Positions 61,398-64,000 of a DNA stretch of 64,000 bases are shown here, one piece after another. A program made the translations under genes and the position numbers. Numbering within the stretch: the stretch's first letter is position 1; every line of letters starts with the position of its first letter. The DNA is from Mesonia profundi (GTDB taxonomy: Bacteria > Bacteroidota > Bacteroidia > Flavobacteriales > Flavobacteriaceae), in assembly GCF_031085155.1 (NCBI RefSeq), contig NZ_JAVHUL010000011.1, positions 18,350 to 82,349 on the forward strand, in the 5' to 3' direction. The notes under the pieces were generated by a model, which searched no databases, was not told where the DNA came from, and worked only from the letters and a program-made list of their open reading frames with translations.

Positions 61398-62285
61398 CTA
61401 TTTATTGGAAAGATTATTTTTAAAGGCTTCAAAGTGGGAATTCAAAGTGGGTAAATGTTTATTTTCATAGCTTGGGGTTTTATCGGTGTTTGTGATTTCA
61501 ATTTCATAATGTTTAGCTAATTCTTTATAAGCTTTTTTTGTTAACCTTTTATGCTTTTCAAACTTGATGCTATTATTTAATTCGTTATTGAAATAATGCC
61601 AAATATTCATAAACCGAGTTTTATCTCCGTGTTTTGAAACTTTCACATAATTTTCGATTAGATATTTGAAAAAATCATAACCCTTTTCATTAAATAAATT
61701 GGCATCGTATAAAGGATGCTTTGTCTCCTTATTGTTTATATCAGAACTTTTTTTACCTTCTTTCTCTTTATTACTGCAAGCTTCGTTTGTTTTTACAGTT
61801 GCTGCTTTGCAAGCTTCATCAATCTTTTTAGAAATTTCAGATGCCCGTTCTACATATTTGACCTCTTTATGCTCTTGTGGGTATTCAGGTTTTAACTCAA
61901 AATCAAAAGCATCTATCCATTCGTCTAATTCCTCTTTTGAAAAGCAATTAATATTATTCTTCACTTTGTTTATGTCTGCAATTCTTCTGACGATATTATT
62001 TAGTTTCTCCTCTTTTAAATAAGTACGCATAGCATAATCCTTTGCCTCGTTTGTAACACGTTCAATTTCAAAAAATAAACCTTTAGCTTCTTTGTCGCTC
62101 ACCATATTCATATCGCTATTTTTAATACGGTCGTATAATTCTTGTAGTCTGCCATAAGCATCATCTTTGTAACTGTATAAAAGTAAGTTTGAAATTTCTT
62201 CTTTTGTCTTTTCTTCTTGTGGAAATATTTCGGTTTTAGTACTTGGCATTGCTGTTTTATTATTTTGGTCTTTATTAGCTTTCAT
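61398..62285 (-). CDS. Unrecognised element protein
   Basis: 295 aa, charged, with a Lys/Glu/Asn-rich linker (about 165-195) between two helical regions. The C-terminal part reads F-F-K-Y-L-I-E-N-Y and N-I-W-H-Y-F-N-N-E. I cannot assign a family. Position between integrase (12 bases) and the HTH gene is where many Bacteroidota islands carry a gene of unknown function. Confidence 0.6.
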   Translation of the reverse strand: MKANKDQNNKTAMPSTKTEIFPQEEKTKEEISNLLLYSYKDDAYGRLQELYDRIKNSDMNMVSDKEAKGLFFEIERVTNEAKDYAMRTYLKEEKLNNIVRRIADINKVKNNINCFSKEELDEWIDAFDFELKPEYPQEHKEVKYVERASEISKKIDEACKAATVKTNEACSNKEKEGKKSSDINNKETKHPLYDANLFNEKGYDFFKYLIENYVKVSKHGDKTRFMNIWHYFNNELNNSIKFEKHKRLTKKAYKELAKHYEIEITNTDKTPSYENKHLPTLNSHFEAFKNNLSNK

Positions 62286-62297
62286 AACTGCTGCTTT

Positions 62298-63644
62298 TTA
62301 CTGGTTAGATGCGTTTCTAATAACGTTTAATTGTGGAATGGGTTTAGGCTTGCTTTTCTTTTTACTAAAGCTGTCAAACGCTCTCTTAGCTTTATCATAG
62401 TCTGGTCTTACTATGTAGTTTAAAAACTCTTTCTCTGTTGTGTGACCTGTGAAATACATTAGGTCTGGCGTTGGTACGATACCATAGTTTAAAGTAGCAA
62501 ATGTCCTTCTTCCAATATGAGACGTTATAAGCTTCCATTTTTCAAAGTCTCCAATTACATTTCTATAATCATACTTTGTAGGTTTTTGTCCCTCTGGAGC
62601 TATACACTCACGTTTCTTACCTTGACAAATTGTATTAATTCCAGCTTCTTTGCAAACTAACTTTATATAATCATTATATTTTTGGTCTGAAATTGCTCTT
62701 GGAAATTCTCCTTTTCTTTTATCTAAAATGGTTTTTATTTCCTCCCTTAAAGGCAAGAACATTTCGTGTGCTGTTTTTACTTGTGTAAATATTATAAACG
62801 AGCGGTTATTTTCATCCTTAGTAATCATACTAGAAGTAAAACGCATAAAATCAGAAATACGCTGCCCTGAATAAATACTTATCAAAAGCCAATCCCTTGC
62901 ATTTTCCAAATAGTCGTGTTTTAATTTTACATTTTCAATTTGCTCTATTTCAGCTTCTTCAAGATATAGCTTGATAGCTTTCTCTTTGCTTATCTTAAAA
63001 GTTCGCTCATTTAAAACCTTGCTAACCTCTAAACCTCTGCGTTCTGCATAACGGCAAATGGTTCTAACACGTTCAAATTCCTTATTTTGAGTATTAACAG
63101 AGTATTGCTGCTGCTCTGAATATGCAATGTAATCAGCCTTAAAGTCATCGTTAATGTCCTTAATCTTGTATTTCTTAGATATGCTCTCCTCTAGTCTTAT
63201 TAGCTTATTGCGTGTGGTAATTATTCGCTTTCTTTGGTTATCCTTTAACTCATTAAGTGCTTTTTTATCAGCTAGGTAAGAATCAATGAAGTCAACTAAA
63301 AAAACAGGGTATTTCTTTTCTTCTGTTTTTGGTGAGTAGTAATTTTTCAACGCTAATTTAAGCCAGTCTTTATCTTTTTCATTAGGTGCATCTTTTTCGT
63401 ATTGCTTTAGTATAAATTCCTCTAAAGGTTCAATACTGTCATTTACTCTTTTAATTTCATTCTTATCATCCCCACTTAAACCACGCTGCTTTTTTCTTGC
63501 AGTATTCCAAAACTCTTTGGAGACGTGAATTTGCGTATTTGCTTCAAACTGAAAAAATTTGCCCTCAATTCCTTTGTCTTGTAATCTTACTTTAAGTGCT
63601 GCTTTTTCTTTTTGCGAACGATATAAAAAATATACTCTAGCCAT
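62298..63644 (-). CDS. int: Tyrosine recombinase (integrase)
   Basis: 448 aa. N-terminal arm-binding and SAM-like core-binding domains (about 1-215), then the catalytic domain with Arg262 in S-G-Q-R-I-S-D, His376 and Arg379 in H-I-G-R-R, His401 in G-H-T and nucleophile Tyr410 in F-L-N-Y. All catalytic residues are present, so it should be active. Located next to attR. Catalyses integration into the tRNA-Leu 3' end. Confidence 0.93.
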   Translation of the reverse strand: MARVYFLYRSQKEKAALKVRLQDKGIEGKFFQFEANTQIHVSKEFWNTARKKQRGLSGDDKNEIKRVNDSIEPLEEFILKQYEKDAPNEKDKDWLKLALKNYYSPKTEEKKYPVFLVDFIDSYLADKKALNELKDNQRKRIITTRNKLIRLEESISKKYKIKDINDDFKADYIAYSEQQQYSVNTQNKEFERVRTICRYAERRGLEVSKVLNERTFKISKEKAIKLYLEEAEIEQIENVKLKHDYLENARDWLLISIYSGQRISDFMRFTSSMITKDENNRSFIIFTQVKTAHEMFLPLREEIKTILDKRKGEFPRAISDQKYNDYIKLVCKEAGINTICQGKKRECIAPEGQKPTKYDYRNVIGDFEKWKLITSHIGRRTFATLNYGIVPTPDLMYFTGHTTEKEFLNYIVRPDYDKAKRAFDSFSKKKSKPKPIPQLNVIRNASNQ

Positions 63645-63682
63645 AATTGGTTGTTTAGTTTATTATAACAAAAATAGCTAAG

Positions 63683-63703
63683 TTGTACTAAATATGTACT
63701 AAA
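63683..63703. promoter_or_regulatory. Putative integrase arm-type sites near attR
   Basis: TTGTACTAAATATGTAC, the partner of the site at 53966-53982; GTACTAAA is repeated at 63685 and 63696 (11 bp apart) and occurs inverted at 63794-63801. Confidence 0.5.
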
Positions 63704-63805
63704 AACTTCATTTGATTTAAACTTATTTCTATTTCATTCCCTATAAAAATCTTTAAAACTACTGCTAATAAAGGGATTGAAAGCTTAAATACATTTAGTA
63801 CAGTT

Positions 63806-63829
63806 TAACACAATGCATTATTTGTGTTA
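63806..63829. repeat. Perfect inverted repeat abutting attR
   Basis: TAACACAA and TTGTGTTA around an 8-base spacer, ending exactly one base before the 13-bp repeat. Good candidate for a recombinase or excisionase binding site. Confidence 0.5.
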
Positions 63830-63842
63830 TCTCCGCCCGTAC
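63830..63842. repeat. attR: 13-bp attachment repeat
   Basis: TCTCCGCCCGTAC, identical to the tRNA-Leu 3' end at 53897-53909. Not part of a tRNA here; it marks the original end of the tRNA gene before integration. Confidence 0.85.
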
Positions 63843-63845
63843 TCA

Positions 63846-63878
63846 AAAAGCTTCAACTTAATCGTTGGAGCTTTTTTT
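63846..63878 (+). terminator. Original tRNA-Leu terminator, displaced by the element
   Basis: AAAAGCTTCAAC pairs with GTTGGAGCTTTT (one T-G pair) around a 6-base loop, followed by T-rich sequence. It begins three bases after attR, as expected for a terminator that followed the tRNA before insertion. Confidence 0.75.
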
Positions 63879-63893
63879 ATTTAGAAAATACAG

Positions 63894-63931
63894 CTTGATC
63901 CATTCATGGCTGTAGCTTACTTCGGATCAAG
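63894..63931. repeat. Inverted repeat CTTGATCC / GGATCAAG
   Basis: Perfect 8-bp arms around 22 bases, in the core chromosome just beyond the element. No T-run; purpose unknown. Confidence 0.35.
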
Positions 63932-64000
63932 TCAAAAAGTTGTGGGATTTTAGTTTTATGCAAAAATTGTGGATAGTCTAAATAGGAAAAAATCTACTTT

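Larger units (their letters stand above)
53910..63842. mobile_element. Integrative element of about 9.9 kb in tRNA-Leu (phage-satellite/plasmid-like)
   Basis: Bounded by 13-bp direct repeats, with a tyrosine integrase at the distal end and all recognised genes on the minus strand. The order from attR is integrase, 295-aa unknown, HTH, primase-helicase, iteron-like repeats, 252-aa unknown, two tiny ORFs, 600-bp gap, ietA-like and ietS-like. Both the original tRNA terminator (now at 63846) and a replacement terminator brought by the element (53915) are present. I recognise no relaxase, type IV secretion or phage structural gene, so it is not self-conjugative. An integrase, excisionase-like HTH and primase-helicase together with an origin-like repeat cluster fit a phage-inducible island or an integrating plasmid. 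Confidence 0.85.

Overview
The window looks like a chromosomal segment of a marine-type Flavobacteriaceae (Bacteroidota). Reasons seen in the sequence: AT-rich DNA; promoters of the Bacteroidota type (TTTG, a 17-21 bp spacer, then TAnnTTTG); a secreted protease with a type IX secretion (T9SS) C-terminal domain; SPI-type lipoproteins; and families that are mostly flavobacterial (DUF4290, DUF6495, DUF6268, TIGR02757, BatA-like). I cannot name the genus. No rRNA, CRISPR array or intact transposase gene is visible.

About 1-47,300 is ordinary core genome in short operons: GH3-like ligase and PPK2 kinase; a sigma54-type response regulator with an outer-membrane protein; a NatAB-like ABC exporter; dnaJ-grpE; a YceI lipoprotein; mnmD with two small lipoproteins; ilvE; a plus-strand run from a MazG-like neighbour through cyclase, DUF4230, MmcQ, a membrane MutS relative and a YdjM-like protein; persulfide dioxygenase-rhodanese; T9SS metalloprotease; msrA; lolD followed by a gene remnant and TIGR02757; a GAF histidine kinase; BatA-like protein; a dihydroorotase-like protein with a lost metal motif; murA; recQ-fmt; HU; AlgH/YqgE. 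Two 162-bp copies of a diverged inverted-repeat element (8091-8252 and 22077-22238) and a dispersed palindrome (CGCTTCCGCGGAAGCG and variants, often inside genes) are superimposed on this core.

47,343-48,980 is a small AT-rich accessory patch between tRNA-Met(CAT) and hisS. It carries an unrecognised 250-aa protein preceded by a coupled small ORF that contains an in-frame stop. 49,000-53,640 returns to core genes (hisS, MacB-type permease, DUF6495, M20 peptidase).

53,897-63,842 is a complete integrated element of about 9.9 kb in the 3' end of tRNA-Leu(TAG). It is bounded by a 13-bp direct repeat, which on the tRNA side is the gene's own 3' end. All its genes are on the minus strand in the order tyrosine integrase, unknown 295 aa, HTH/excisionase-like, SF3-type primase-helicase, a cluster of paired 9-bp iteron-like repeats beside a TA-rich tract, unknown 252 aa, two tiny coupled ORFs, a long non-coding gap, and a two-gene AAA-ATPase plus subtilisin-like protease cargo that matches the ietAS architecture (toxin-antitoxin-like / anti-phage). 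Matching 17-bp motifs lie near both ends and probably are integrase arm sites. No relaxase or conjugation gene is recognisable, so the layout (integrase, excisionase-like HTH, primase-helicase, origin-like repeats, defence cargo) resembles a phage-satellite or plasmid-like island more than a conjugative transposon. This element is the most interesting part of the window.
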